64,000 nucleotides of DNA from Hyphomicrobiales bacterium (GCA_017305715.1 JAFKKG010000031.1:61991-125990), one strand, 5' to 3'. Numbered from the stretch's first letter, positions 25,520-35,318 are shown. Notes: a model not told the origin generated them from the sequence alone. A program made the numbers and translations.

Positions 25520-26341
25520 ATGTCGAGAGCGCGGGTTATGCTGGTCGCTTTGGCGGCGATAGGCGTGATTTTCACCGGAGCAGGCGCGGCACGGGCGCAG
25601 ACCGTACCTGGCATCACCAGCTTCGGTCCGGATTTTCCCAAGACCGGAATCTTCATCGGCAACAGCTTCTTCTATTACAACAACGGCCTGCCGGGTCATC
25701 TCTCGCTGATGGAGAAGGCCGCCGATCCCGAGAACAAGAACGCCTATCGCAACACCATGGTGACGATCGGCGGCTCCGGCTTCGACTGGCATGATGTGGA
25801 GAGTTATCTCCGGCCGAATGCGATCGGCCGCTATTCTTTCGACGACAACAATAACGTCGTCTTCAACCAGCCGGGCCAATTGTTCGACGTCGCCGTCATG
25901 ATGGATTGCAGCCAGTGCCCGATCCATCCCACGCTCAAACCGGTCTTCACGGAATATGCTAGGAAGAACAGCGCGATCGTGCGCGGCAAGGGAATCAAGC
26001 CCGCCTTCTTCATGTCCTGGGCCTATGCCGACAAGCCGGAGATGACGGCGCAACTGGCCGAGGCCTACACGAAAGCTGGCAACGACAACAACGCGCTGGT
26101 GATTCCGGCCGGCCTTGCCTTTGCGCGCGCCATCGCCAAGCAGCCCGAACTCAACCTCTATGCGCCGGACAAGCGTCATCCGTCGCTTGCGGGAACCTAT
26201 CTGGCGACCTGCGTGGTGTTTGCGTCTCTGACCGGGCGCTCGCCGGTCGGCAACCCCTATACCGCGGGGATCGATCCGCCGACCGCGACATTCCTGCAAA
26301 CCGTGGCGTGGGAGACGGTGCAGGACTATTACGCCAAATAG
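25520..26341 (+). CDS. Exported SGNH/GDSL-like hydrolase (DUF4886 type)
   Basis: A 273-residue protein with a signal peptide (about 1-27, AARAQ). The block I motif is FIGNSFFYYNNGL, where the serine would be the nucleophile, and the C-terminal block is DKRHPSLAGTYL, giving the Asp-x-x-His pair. A conserved GGSGFDWH segment gives the block II glycine. Likely an esterase in the periplasm. It diverges from the P450 gene with 140 bp between start codons. Confidence 0.8.
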   Translation: MSRARVMLVALAAIGVIFTGAGAARAQTVPGITSFGPDFPKTGIFIGNSFFYYNNGLPGHLSLMEKAADPENKNAYRNTMVTIGGSGFDWHDVESYLRPNAIGRYSFDDNNNVVFNQPGQLFDVAVMMDCSQCPIHPTLKPVFTEYARKNSAIVRGKGIKPAFFMSWAYADKPEMTAQLAEAYTKAGNDNNALVIPAGLAFARAIAKQPELNLYAPDKRHPSLAGTYLATCVVFASLTGRSPVGNPYTAGIDPPTATFLQTVAWETVQDYYAK

Positions 26342-26345
26342 AAAG

Positions 26346-26370
26346 GCGGCGCGGAGAGTATCCGCGCCGC
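26346..26370. terminator. Hairpin between convergent genes
   Basis: A perfect 10-bp stem GCGGCGCGGA/TCCGCGCCGC with loop GAGTA lies between stops at 26341 and 26379. There is no T-run on either side, so it may act with Rho or as an mRNA-end stabiliser. Confidence 0.5.
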
Positions 26371-26378
26371 TCGAAACC

Positions 26379-27620
26379 TCACGCCTTGCGCTTCGCCGCT
26401 TCCTTCTGCAGGTCCGGCGCGTTGATGGTCGGGATCGCGACCCGGCCGGGGCCGGTGACGGCAAGGGCTGCTGCGGCCTTTTCGTTTTCCATGATCTTGG
26501 CCATCACGGCTTGCCCGGCGCGCTCGAACACCGCGCGGTTCTCGACCAGGAATTTCTGCGACTCGCGCAATCCCCTGACGTAGCCGTTGATCTCCGGGAT
26601 CACGTAGCGCGCCACCATGTCCCAGCTGCGGCGGGTGTTTTCCGGATTGGCCCAATCGTGCACGAAACCGACGATGGTGCCGACGCCGCCGGAAACCTGA
26701 ATCAGGTTCTTGATGGTCTTGACCAGATCGTCGGGCGTGCCGATGGTGGAGGCGGCGGCCTCGCCGCCCGCGGTCTTCTCCAGCGCATCCTCCGGCGACT
26801 TGAACGGCTCGAGGCCCGGCCGCTGCAGCGTGCCGACATTATATTCATTGTGCCACTTCATCAGGCCCGGGCCCGCCTCGCGATAGGCCTGTTCGCGGGA
26901 TTCGGCGATATGCCAGGAGAGCAGCACGCGCCAGTCGGCGCGGCTCACGGTGGTGCCGGCCTTTTTCGCGGCGTCCTCGGCAAAGCCCCATTGCGTCGGC
27001 AGCGCCATCAGGCCCTGCGTCGACATCGAGCCGAGCGAGATGATGCCGATGCCGTATTTGCCGGCCAGCGTCATGCCCGACGGTGAAATCTGCGACGCCA
27101 CCACGAACGGCATGTCTTCCTGCATCGGCAGCAATTGCAGCGCGGCGTCGTTCATCTGGAACCAGTCGCTCTTGGCGGTGACGCGCTCGCCCTTGAACAA
27201 TCGGCGGATGACCGCGATCGCCTCGTCCTGGCGGTCGCGCTGCGTCATCGGGTCGATGCCGAGCGTGTGCGCATCGGACGCCAGCGCACCCGGGCCCGAG
27301 CCAAAAATGGCGCGGCCGCCGGTCATCCAGTCGAGCTGCACCATGCGTTGCGCGACATTGTAGGGATGGTGATAGGGCAGCGAGACCACGCCGGTGCCGA
27401 GCTTGATGCGCTTGGTGCGTTCGCCGGCAGCCGCCAGGAACATTTCCGGTGACGCGATCATTTCCCAGCCAGAGGAATGGTGCTCGCCGCACCAGAATTC
27501 GTCGAAGCCCAGCGTGTCGATCTGCTCGACGAAGTCGAGGTCGCGGCGGAACTGCAGCAGCGGATTCTCGCCGATCGGGTGATGCGGGGCGAGAAAGGCT
27601 CCGAATTTCAGGCGTGCCAT
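26379..27620 (-). CDS. LLM class flavin-dependent oxidoreductase (bacterial luciferase-like)
   Basis: A 413-residue luciferase-fold oxygenase. Signature elements are FGAFLAPHHPIGENP at the start, FDEFWCGEHHSSGWE, and GTGVVSLPYHHPYNVAQRM. The LMKWHNEYNVG helix and long C-terminal extension fit the limonene/nitrilotriacetate monooxygenase branch. It requires reduced flavin from another protein. The 209 bp upstream hold only its promoter and that of the next gene. Substrate not determinable. Confidence 0.87.
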   Translation of the reverse strand: MARLKFGAFLAPHHPIGENPLLQFRRDLDFVEQIDTLGFDEFWCGEHHSSGWEMIASPEMFLAAAGERTKRIKLGTGVVSLPYHHPYNVAQRMVQLDWMTGGRAIFGSGPGALASDAHTLGIDPMTQRDRQDEAIAVIRRLFKGERVTAKSDWFQMNDAALQLLPMQEDMPFVVASQISPSGMTLAGKYGIGIISLGSMSTQGLMALPTQWGFAEDAAKKAGTTVSRADWRVLLSWHIAESREQAYREAGPGLMKWHNEYNVGTLQRPGLEPFKSPEDALEKTAGGEAAASTIGTPDDLVKTIKNLIQVSGGVGTIVGFVHDWANPENTRRSWDMVARYVIPEINGYVRGLRESQKFLVENRAVFERAGQAVMAKIMENEKAAAALAVTGPGRVAIPTINAPDLQKEAAKRKA

Positions 27621-27829
27621 GGGGGTCTCTCTCCGGATTTATTGTTCTTTGGAATTGCCGAGGAATTGTCAGGTGTCCAAACTACGGGGTGGGGCAGGGC
27701 AAGGCAATCCTCCAAGCCCGCCGTCAGCGCATGGTTGTCGCGCGGGTTTGGCTGACATACCGTTGCCCGGAATTATCGGGCGACTGTCCTCCCGGCCGCA
27801 GAGATCCCCATGAACCGCGCTCTCCTTCG

Positions 27830-28531
27830 ATGAATCTCGCAAAACCCCGCATCGATATCGGCTTTGCCACCAATCACGCGCCGGCAGCGCTCGCCTTCTG
27901 GCAGAACGAGATCGGCTTGCCGTTCGACCACACCCAGCCGATCCGTCGCGGCTACAAGCAGCATCGCCACGATCTCTGCGGTTCGGTCCTGAAGATCAAC
28001 CAGGTCTATGAGGCGCTGCCGGACAATCCGCCGTCGGGTTACCTGGAACTCCTGATCGCGCGCGATGGCCTTGCTGCGCCGCAGCCGATGGCCGATCCCG
28101 AAGGCAACCGTGTCTCGCTGGTGCCAAGCGGCATGTACGGCATCGAACGCATCGGCATTCGCCTTGGCGTGCGCGATGTCGAAGCGCATCGCCGGTTCTA
28201 TACGGAAGCGCTGGGACTGCCGCAGGGCGAGACCACGGCGGGCGGCGCGTTGACCTTCCGCGCGGGCGATACGGTCCTGATCGCAGAGCCCGCGGCCGAC
28301 GCGCCGCATGATGCCGCCTTCGAAGGCAAGGGCTGGCGCTACATCACGTTCCAGGTGTTCGAGGTCGATCGCGAGCACGCCCATGTGCTGGCCCATGGCG
28401 GCCGCGAGGCCCGCGCGCCGGTGACGCTGGGGACCACGGCGCGGATTTCGATGGTGCGCGATCCCGACGGCAACTGGATCGAGCTGTCGCAGCGCGCCTC
28501 GCTCACCGGATCGCTCGAGCCTGTGCATTGA
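27830..28531 (+). CDS. VOC family (glyoxalase/bleomycin resistance fold) protein
   Basis: A 233-residue protein with two vicinal-oxygen-chelate modules (about 5-110 and 110-225). The second module starts IERIGIRLGVRDVEAHRRFY and ends RDPDGNWIELSQ, giving the usual His/Glu ligands of a metal site. The first module is more diverged (IDIGFATNHAPAALAFWQNEIG). Such proteins are dioxygenases, isomerases or drug-binding proteins. The ATG at 27830 is used because the frame upstream has no ribosome site. Confidence 0.82.
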   Translation: MNLAKPRIDIGFATNHAPAALAFWQNEIGLPFDHTQPIRRGYKQHRHDLCGSVLKINQVYEALPDNPPSGYLELLIARDGLAAPQPMADPEGNRVSLVPSGMYGIERIGIRLGVRDVEAHRRFYTEALGLPQGETTAGGALTFRAGDTVLIAEPAADAPHDAAFEGKGWRYITFQVFEVDREHAHVLAHGGREARAPVTLGTTARISMVRDPDGNWIELSQRASLTGSLEPVH

Positions 28532-28587
28532 TTGGCTCGGCGTCTGTCCACGGCAACTGCATTCCAGAACGGGACGCTGAAGGCGCT

Positions 28588-28606
28588 GATTACCTCCCGG
28601 GTAATC
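28588..28606. promoter_or_regulatory. Palindromic operator upstream of the MFS gene
   Basis: GATTACCTCCCGGGTAATC has perfect 7-bp arms GATTACC/GGTAATC with a 5-bp spacer. It lies 60 bp before the MFS start. The shape fits a dimeric HTH repressor (HxlR, TetR or MarR type). No such regulator is adjacent. Confidence 0.55.
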
Positions 28607-28665
28607 GTTCGCATGACCGAAAGCTGTAACGATGCGTGCAACAGATTTCGGACACGACGTGCCGC

Positions 28666-30087
28666 ATGCATCAGATCGTCACCAACCCCGTCGATAACCC
28701 CGTCGATTCCTGGCGCCGCTGGTGGGTGCTGGCGATCGTCGTCTCCGCGCAGTTCATGTTCGGGGTCGACGCCTTCATCGTCAACGTGGCGATTCCGACC
28801 ATTGCCGCCGAACTGAACGCAAGCGCGGCGCAGATCGAGGCCGTGATCGCGATCTATTTGATCGCCTATGCCACGCTGGTGGTCACCGGCGGCCGGCTCG
28901 GCGATATCTACGGCACGCGCAACGTGTTCATATCGGGCGTGTTCGGCTTCACCGTCACGTCACTGTGGTGCGGTCTGGCGCGGTCGGGCCCCGAACTCAT
29001 CATGGCGCGGCTGGCGCAGGGCGCCACCGCGGCGCTGATGGTGCCGCAGGTGCTCGCCACCATTCATCTCCTGTTCGCCGACGGCGCGCGCGGCCGCGCC
29101 TTCGGTATCTACGGCGTCGTGCTGGGTTTGGCCGGTGCGGCCGGCTTCCTGCTCGGTGGCGTTCTGGTGACATCGGATCTCGCAGGCCTCGGCTGGCGCG
29201 CGGTGTTCTTCGTCAACGTGCCGTCAGGCCTGATCATCATTGCGGCGGCTATGAAACTGATGCCGGTGGCGCCGCGGCGTGCGGGGACGCGGCTGGATAT
29301 AGCGGGCGCGGTCGTGCTGTTTGCCGGACTGCTGTGCCTGATCGGACCATTGCTGTTCGGCCATGATCTGCACTGGTCGCCCTGGGTCTGGCTGGTGATG
29401 GCCATCGGGGTTGCGATCATTGCCGGCTTCCTGCGGCTTGAACACTTCGTCGCGCGCCGGGGGGGCATGCCGCTGATCGATCTTTCGCTGCTGTCGGACG
29501 CTGCCTTCATGCGCGGTCTCGCCGCGGTGTTCTTTTTCTTCTTCGCCAACCTGTCGTTCTATCTGGTCATGACCATGTTCATGCAGAAGGCGCTGCATAT
29601 TCCACCTTTGCAGGCCGGGCTCGTTTTCATCCCGCTGGCGCTGACCTTCGTGATCGCCTCGCGTCACAGCGGCATGCGTGCGAAGCATCGCGGTACGTTG
29701 GTGCTGATGGAGGGCTGCGCGGTGCAGCTTGCAGGCCTTGCCGCATTGGTGGCCTTGATCGATTGCGTCAGCGTCCCGTCAGCCGTCATGCTGGCGCTGG
29801 TGTTGACGATCTTCGGTTATGGTCAGGGATTGGCGATGGCGCCGCTGTCGAGCGCGGTGCTCTCGACCGTGAAGCCGGAAAGCGCGGGCGCGGGCTCCGG
29901 CATGTACGGCACGACGGCCCAGATTGCGAACGCCGCCGGCGTTGCCGCGATCGGCGCCGTGTACTTTGCGATCGAAGCCGCGGGCTCGTCGCGAACCGCG
30001 CTGCTGGTCGCCTGCGCATTGTTCGCGATGTCGATCATGGCATGTGCCACATTCCTGACATGGATGCGGCGCGCGACGCTGGGATGA
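28666..30087 (+). CDS. MFS transporter, DHA2 (EmrB/QacA) drug efflux family
   Basis: About 473 residues with 14 predicted membrane segments. Motif A-like GGRLGDIYGTRNVF follows TM2 and the motif C-like GVVLGLAGAAGFLLGG lies in TM5. Members export drugs, dyes or acidic compounds in exchange for protons. In TM1, FMFGVDAFIVNVAIPTI replaces the usual LD-x-TIVNVALP with D-A-F-I-V. A GTG at 28636 is also in frame; neither start has a clear ribosome site. A likely operator is 60 bp upstream. Confidence 0.87.
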   Translation: MHQIVTNPVDNPVDSWRRWWVLAIVVSAQFMFGVDAFIVNVAIPTIAAELNASAAQIEAVIAIYLIAYATLVVTGGRLGDIYGTRNVFISGVFGFTVTSLWCGLARSGPELIMARLAQGATAALMVPQVLATIHLLFADGARGRAFGIYGVVLGLAGAAGFLLGGVLVTSDLAGLGWRAVFFVNVPSGLIIIAAAMKLMPVAPRRAGTRLDIAGAVVLFAGLLCLIGPLLFGHDLHWSPWVWLVMAIGVAIIAGFLRLEHFVARRGGMPLIDLSLLSDAAFMRGLAAVFFFFFANLSFYLVMTMFMQKALHIPPLQAGLVFIPLALTFVIASRHSGMRAKHRGTLVLMEGCAVQLAGLAALVALIDCVSVPSAVMLALVLTIFGYGQGLAMAPLSSAVLSTVKPESAGAGSGMYGTTAQIANAAGVAAIGAVYFAIEAAGSSRTALLVACALFAMSIMACATFLTWMRRATLG

Positions 30088-30128
30088 CAGATTAACGTCG
30101 ATAACGAAAATTCAATTCTGGGGAATGA

Positions 30129-30156
30129 CAGTGCACGGTCTTTTTATTTTGCACTG
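30129..30156. repeat. Inverted repeat between MFS and esterase genes
   Basis: CAGTGCA and TGCACTG form perfect 7-bp arms around a T-rich 14-nt loop. It could be a weak terminator for the MFS gene or a protein site for the esterase gene. Confidence 0.3.
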
Positions 30157-30211
30157 CAGCAACTATCTGATTGGAGTGACGTTATAAGAGCAATCACCCC
30201 AGGAGCAGCTG

Positions 30212-31492
30212 TTGTCCCTCTCCAAGAACGTCGAATTTCTGCGCCATCTTCCTAAGCTGAGCGCCTTCAATGGCTTGCCCGGATATGGCCGGACCGTTGT
30301 AGATAGTCCGCTGGTCGAAACGAACGAATTCGGCTCGAATCCGGGCGCGCTGCGGATGTTCTCGTTCGTACCAGAGCACCTCTCGCCTGCGCCGGCACTG
30401 GTCGTCGTGTTGCATGGCTGCGGCCAGACCGCGGCCGGTTACGATCGCGGCGCTGGCTGGTCGACGCTTGCCGAGCGCTACGGCTTTGCCTTGCTGATGC
30501 CTGAACAACAGGCATCGAACAACGCCAACACCTGCTTCAACTGGTTCAATCCGGAGGACATTGCGCGAGGCGGCGGCGAAGCGCTTTCGATCCGGCAAAT
30601 GATCGCGCGGATGGTCCGGGATCACAAGGTCGATGCACGCCGCATCTATGTGACCGGGCTTTCGGCCGGCGGCGCCATGACATCCGTGATGCTCGCGACC
30701 TATCCGGAGTTGTTTGCGGGCGGTGCCGTCATCGCCGGTTTGCCATATGGTATTGCCAGCAATGTGCGGGAAGCGCTGAACGGCATGATGCAATCGCCGT
30801 CACGTCCGGCGAGCGAACTCGGCGACTTCGTCCGCAACGCCTCCACGCACAAGGGCCCGTGGCCGAAATTGTCGGTGTGGCACGGCAGCGCCGATCGCAC
30901 CGTGAACCCGGCCAATGCCGATGAGATCGTCAAGCAGTGGCTCGATGTGCATCGATTGCCGCTCGCGCCGATGTCGTCAGGCGAGGTCGACGGCCATCCC
31001 CGCGACGTCTGGTGGAATGCCGATGGCGAAACGATCGTCGAGTCCTACACCATCACCGATATGGCCCACGGCACACCGCTCGGCATCAACGGCAGCGACG
31101 AGCCGTATGGCGCGGAAGGCGCGTTCCTGATCGAAGCGGGGATTTCGTCGTCCTATCACATCGCAAATTTCTTCGGGCTCACCGAACGGATTTACGAGCC
31201 CAAGACTGAACCCAAGACTGAGCCCAAGACTGACCCCAAGGCCGAGCAAACCAAGACCGGGCAAACGATTGCGCCGAAGGCGGCCGCAAAGGCCGCTCCG
31301 ACGGGCGTCTCGCGCGATCGCGCCATTGCGATGACTGTTCCAGTGCCTGCGCCGGAGCCCGATCTTGCGAATATATTATGGCCGCAGGCCAAGCCGGCGC
31401 ACCACGCCAAGCCGCGGGCCTCAAGCCGTCGCGGCATCGATGTCGGCGCCGTCATCACCCGCGCACTGACCGCCGCCGGATTGATGAAATAG
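30212..31492 (+). CDS. PHB depolymerase-family esterase (alpha/beta hydrolase)
   Basis: A 426-residue hydrolase of the esterase PHB/feruloyl esterase family. The oxyanion segment is VVLHGCGQTA, the nucleophile elbow is GLSAGGAM, the acid is likely Asp in GSADRTVNP, and the histidine is in DMAHGTPLG. No signal peptide is visible. The start is a TTG at 30212 after AGGAG (30201-30205); the next ATG in frame is 48 codons in and would remove strands. The last 110 residues are a non-catalytic tail with a 4-residue tandem repeat (EPKT/DPK, 31197-31245) and a basic end. Intracellular polyester or short-chain ester hydrolysis is likely. Confidence 0.85.
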   Translation: MSLSKNVEFLRHLPKLSAFNGLPGYGRTVVDSPLVETNEFGSNPGALRMFSFVPEHLSPAPALVVVLHGCGQTAAGYDRGAGWSTLAERYGFALLMPEQQASNNANTCFNWFNPEDIARGGGEALSIRQMIARMVRDHKVDARRIYVTGLSAGGAMTSVMLATYPELFAGGAVIAGLPYGIASNVREALNGMMQSPSRPASELGDFVRNASTHKGPWPKLSVWHGSADRTVNPANADEIVKQWLDVHRLPLAPMSSGEVDGHPRDVWWNADGETIVESYTITDMAHGTPLGINGSDEPYGAEGAFLIEAGISSSYHIANFFGLTERIYEPKTEPKTEPKTDPKAEQTKTGQTIAPKAAAKAAPTGVSRDRAIAMTVPVPAPEPDLANILWPQAKPAHHAKPRASSRRGIDVGAVITRALTAAGLMK

Positions 31493-31508
31493 CGCGCGCC
31501 GCGCTGGC

Positions 31509-32201
31509 TCACATCTCGCCGGTGAGGAACGGATTGGTCAGCCGCTCCTGGCCGATGCTGGAGCCGGCGCCATGGCCGCAGACGAAGCTGACATCGTCGC
31601 CGAGCGGCAGCAGCTTTTCCTTGATCGAGTTGATCAGCGTGGCATGGCTGCCGCCGGGCAAATCGGTGCGTCCGACCGAGCCGGCAAACAGCACGTCGCC
31701 GACATGGGCGAAGTGCAGTTCCTTGTTGTAGAACACCACGCTGCCCGGCGAATGGCCGGGGCAGTGCAGGATGTCGAAGGTCAATTCGCCGATCGAGACC
31801 TGATCGCCTTCGTCGAGCCAGCGGTCGGGTCCGAAATTGCGCACGCCGGTCATGCCAAAACGCTCGCCGCTCGAGACGACATTATCGAGCAGATATTTGT
31901 CGGCGATGTGCGGCCCTTCGATCTTCACGCCCAGTGCGTCGCGCAGTTCGGCGGCGCCCCCGACATGGTCGATATGGCCGTGGGTCAGCCAGATCTTCTC
32001 GACGGTGACGCCGGTCTGCTTGATCGCGGCCTGAATCTTGTCGACATCCCCGCCGGGGTCGATCACCACGGCCTTCTTCGAGGGCTCGTGCCAGATGATG
32101 GTGCAGTTCTGCTCGAACAGCGTCACCGGAACGATGATGGCGCCGGCTTTCGCGGGAGCCTGCTCTTGAGTCTCGTTTTGGTCTTGGTTTTTCTGAGTCA
32201 T
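31509..32201 (-). CDS. Metallo-beta-lactamase fold hydrolase (glyoxalase II-like)
   Basis: A 230-residue MBL protein. The zinc motif is THGHIDHVGG, further ligands are the histidine of HCPGHSPGS and the Asp of HVGDVLFAGSVGRTDLPGG, and the last histidine is in VCGHGAGS. The layout follows the short glyoxalase II/YcbL type, which cleaves thioesters such as S-lactoylglutathione. The ATG at 32201 is preferred; the frame is open 18 codons upstream. Gln-rich residues 1-18 precede the fold. Confidence 0.87.
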   Translation of the reverse strand: MTQKNQDQNETQEQAPAKAGAIIVPVTLFEQNCTIIWHEPSKKAVVIDPGGDVDKIQAAIKQTGVTVEKIWLTHGHIDHVGGAAELRDALGVKIEGPHIADKYLLDNVVSSGERFGMTGVRNFGPDRWLDEGDQVSIGELTFDILHCPGHSPGSVVFYNKELHFAHVGDVLFAGSVGRTDLPGGSHATLINSIKEKLLPLGDDVSFVCGHGAGSSIGQERLTNPFLTGEM

Positions 32202-32257
32202 GGCGCCAGATTGCCGATTTTTCGGCGTTCGCCAAGCAAAAGATGAGCGGGACAATT

Positions 32258-33322
32258 CTACGTTTTGGTCTCGTCACCAGGCGTGGGGCGGCCATGGCCG
32301 GCGAGGTTCCGCAGCGCCAGGACTTCGCGCATCCACTGTCGTCTCGGTTGGGCAGGAAAGCCGCCCCAGACCGCGCCGGCGGGGACATTTTCATACACGG
32401 TGGACCTCGACAGCAGCATCGCCCCCTTGCCGACGGTGATGTGCGGAATGATGCCGGTGCGCGGTCCCAAAACCACGAAATCCTCGATCGTCACGCTGCC
32501 GCTCAACCCTGATTGGGCAACGATGATGCAGTGGCGGCCGATGATGCAATTATGCCCGATCTGGCACAGATTATCGATCTTGGTGCCTTCGCCGATCACG
32601 GTATCGCGCAATCCGCCGCGGTCGATCTTGGTGCCCGATCCGATCTCGACGTCGTCGTGAATGACGACGCGCCCGATCTGCGGAATCTTGATATGGCCTT
32701 TGCCGTCGGAGATGTAACCGAAACCATCCTGTCCGATATGGCAACCGGGGTGAATCACCACCCGGTCTCCGACATGGGCATGGGTGATCGCGCAGCCGGC
32801 GCCGATCGTGCAATCGGCCCCGACCTCGACCCGTTCGCCGATCATGGCGTGCGCCGCGATCAGCGAGCCCGCGCCGATTTTGGCGGAAGGCCCGATCACG
32901 ACGAACGGATCGATCGTCACGTCAGGTCCGATCTGCGCCGTGGGATGCACCGCCGCACTCGGTGCGATGCCCTGGGTGCCGAACGCCGAGACGGGACGCA
33001 GCGCGCTGCCATACATAAGACGCGCGACCGTGACGAAGGCTTCATAGGGCTTGCGCACCTGCAACACGACGACCCCGGCCGCCGCATAATGCGCGAACCG
33101 TTCGGTGGTGAGGACGACGCCCGCCTGGCTGGTGATGAGCGCTTTGGCGTATTGGGCGTCTTTTACGAAAGTCAGATCGTCAGCGCCGGCCCGGTCGATC
33201 GGCGCGATGCCGGTGATGATGCGGGACAGGTCGGCGCCGGCGCATGGGTTTCCTCCCGTGAGCGAGGCGATCTCGGCCACGCTCAAGCCCGATGAGCTTG
33301 AGAAAAAACTGAGCTCGACCAT
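32258..33322 (-). CDS. lpxD: UDP-3-O-acylglucosamine N-acyltransferase (LpxD), isolated copy
   Basis: A 354-residue left-handed beta-helix acyltransferase for the third step of lipid A synthesis. The N-terminal uridine-binding domain is about 1-105, about ten hexapeptide turns follow ([20 protein letters not shown] and others), and the catalytic histidine is in [10 protein letters not shown]. Length and start (MVELSFF, after GGGGGAAGAGG) match LpxD. It is not next to bamA, fabZ or lpxA, where lpxD normally lies, so it is probably a second, non-housekeeping copy; this cannot be shown without the rest of the genome. Confidence 0.9.
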   Translation of the reverse strand: MVELSFFSSSSGLSVAEIASLTGGNPCAGADLSRIITGIAPIDRAGADDLTFVKDAQYAKALITSQAGVVLTTERFAHYAAAGVVVLQVRKPYEAFVTVARLMYGSALRPVSAFGTQGIAPSAAVHPTAQIGPDVTIDPFVVIGPSAKIGAGSLIAAHAMIGERVEVGADCTIGAGCAITHAHVGDRVVIHPGCHIGQDGFGYISDGKGHIKIPQIGRVVIHDDVEIGSGTKIDRGGLRDTVIGEGTKIDNLCQIGHNCIIGRHCIIVAQSGLSGSVTIEDFVVLGPRTGIIPHITVGKGAMLLSRSTVYENVPAGAVWGGFPAQPRRQWMREVLALRNLAGHGRPTPGDETKT

Positions 33323-33528
33323 GTCCTCTTCCCCCATCGGCACGATAGCCGGGTAGGCCTGCGATCCCAAGCCTAATCGGGGGTAAGCCCAGACGAAACG
33401 CGTCGAAATACCGGAATCCGTCACCAAACCGTCCCCCTTCGGGGGTGGCCGAGCGAATTCCGCCATCGCGGTCCCGTGCGCCATGGCGCACCGGGCCGCG
33501 ATGACACGCCATGGTTACGGCGCCGGCC

Positions 33529-34674
33529 TCATCGCTTGATCTGCGCCTTCAGCGTGTCCTCGACCACGCGGTCGAACGACGATGGCGATGACGGCTTTGC
33601 CGGCGCCCTGGCGCGGGCGTCGGCGATGTATTTGTCGCGCTTGGCCACCAGCGCGCCGAGCTTGTCGTTGAGCTCCTTGCGCTGCTTCATCTGTTTGTTG
33701 ACTTCGTCCATGCGCTGTTCGGGGTTCATCGCGCGCAGATGATCCGGCAGGTCTTCCTCCTTGGTCGCGGAGAAGCTGCTGCGCCCGGCCGTGACGTCGG
33801 TGACCAGGTCGCCGTCGCCGGTGACGGCTTCCGACGTCGCCTTGGCACGTTTGTTGATGAAGCTCGCCATCTCGGAAGCCTGTGAAGGCGCCGCCGCCGC
33901 GACCCGCGACAATTGCTGCGTCTTGTCTTCGGTGCGCTTCTGCTGCACGCGCGGGCCATAGGGGATCACGGTGCCGTTGATCTCCCGCTGCAGGATGATG
34001 ATATCCTCGTCGAACGGCGTCTCGATCACCACCACCTGGCCGCCGTCCTGCGGGATCGGGATGAAGCGGCCATTGCCGTTCTGGGCGATATCGCGCCACA
34101 CCCGCTCGGTATCTGCGGCATTGCCGGCGAGCACCGCATTGACGATGATGTCCTTTTGTTTGGCGACCTTCAGCGTCACCGGATATTTGGTGTCCTGCGC
34201 GTAGTCCATGTGTGGCGGCGCGTCGCCGACCAGGAACACGATGCGCCTGACGTCGCCGTCTTGCGTCCATTGCAACTTGTTGACGGCGACATCGAGCGCC
34301 TCATTGACGCTTTCCGGCCAGTCGCCGCCGCCACGGGCCTTCAGTTCCAGCAGACTGGCGTAGAGGTCCTGGATATCCCGCGTCAGCTCGATCTTTTTGG
34401 TGACGTAATCGTCGCCGATGTCGCGATAGGCGACGAGGCCCATGCGGATGTCGGCGTCGGGATTGGAATCGACGATCGCGGTCGCGATCGACCAGATCTT
34501 GCGCTTGGCGCCTTCGATCAGGCCGCCCATCGAACCCGTCGTATCCAGTACGAACGCGACTTCGACGGTGGGCTTGGCGATGGCCTGTGACAGGCCGGCC
34601 GTCAGGGGAAGGGTAGCGAGAGCGAATGCGAGTGAGCGAAGCGTGATGCCGTGATGCCCGAAGCGCTGCTTCAT
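33529..34674 (-). CDS. Exported von Willebrand factor A domain protein
   Basis: A 381-residue protein with a signal peptide (about 1-33) and a VWA domain (about 37-230). The metal-ion-dependent adhesion site is DTTGS (44-48), with later Thr and Asp positions in LVAYRDIGDDY and FLVGDAPPH. The C-terminal third is polar, Lys/Asp-rich and helical (EQRMDEVNKQMKQRKELNDK). VWA proteins of this kind bind partner proteins in the periplasm. GGAGGAGAAAG supports the ATG at 34674. Confidence 0.85.
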   Translation of the reverse strand: MKQRFGHHGITLRSLAFALATLPLTAGLSQAIAKPTVEVAFVLDTTGSMGGLIEGAKRKIWSIATAIVDSNPDADIRMGLVAYRDIGDDYVTKKIELTRDIQDLYASLLELKARGGGDWPESVNEALDVAVNKLQWTQDGDVRRIVFLVGDAPPHMDYAQDTKYPVTLKVAKQKDIIVNAVLAGNAADTERVWRDIAQNGNGRFIPIPQDGGQVVVIETPFDEDIIILQREINGTVIPYGPRVQQKRTEDKTQQLSRVAAAAPSQASEMASFINKRAKATSEAVTGDGDLVTDVTAGRSSFSATKEEDLPDHLRAMNPEQRMDEVNKQMKQRKELNDKLGALVAKRDKYIADARARAPAKPSSPSSFDRVVEDTLKAQIKR

Positions 34675-34832
34675 GGCTTTCTCCTCCATGTGTTCCGTCC
34701 CTCGGAACCCAGGTTCCCCCGGCTTCACGGTGCCGTGTGGTCCAAATCAAGGCGGCTTGGGTACGAATTTACGGCGCCTTCCGCGCGCAGGGAGCGGTGG
34801 CGACCGTCCCGGAATCGGATAGGCTGCCGCCC

Positions 34833-35318
34833 ATGGAATCGCTCGCCCGCCAGATCAACCTCGTGCCGCCGCCGGACCGTCGCCAGTCGGAGACGGCGCT
34901 GGCGATCGCGCGCGGCACCGCCAGAATGCTGCGAACACTGGGATTTTCCTGCATCAGCGAGCTGCCGCTGCCTTCCGGGCGCCGCGCCGATCTGGTCGCG
35001 CTGAACGACAAAGGCGAGATCTGGATCGTCGAGATCAAGTCATCGGTGGAGGATTTACGTGCCGACAGCAAGTGGCAGGATTACCGGATGCATTGCGACC
35101 GGTTGTTCTTTGCCTTCACGCAGGATCTGCCGTGCGAGATTTTTCCCGAAGGCACCGGCCTGATCATCGCGGATGCCTATGGCGCCCATCTGCATTGCGA
35201 GGCGCCCGAGCACCGGCTGGCCGCGCCGACCCGCAAGCTGATGACGGTGCGGTTTGCGATGGCCGCAGCCCAGCGGATCAACCGGCTGGTCGACCCGCAG
35301 GGGCATTCGGAGTTCTAG
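34833..35318 (+). CDS. mmcB: MmcB family DNA repair protein
   Basis: A 161-residue PD-(D/E)XK nuclease-fold protein. The core is RRADLVALNDKGEIWIVEIKSS with Asp53, Glu67 and Lys69 as the expected metal site. MmcB is known in Caulobacter as an SOS-regulated factor that delivers primase during damage repair with ImuABC. I see no LexA box in the short divergent spacer to the VWA gene. The start at 34833 matches the family; the same frame upstream has no ribosome site. Confidence 0.88.
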   Translation: MESLARQINLVPPPDRRQSETALAIARGTARMLRTLGFSCISELPLPSGRRADLVALNDKGEIWIVEIKSSVEDLRADSKWQDYRMHCDRLFFAFTQDLPCEIFPEGTGLIIADAYGAHLHCEAPEHRLAAPTRKLMTVRFAMAAAQRINRLVDPQGHSEF

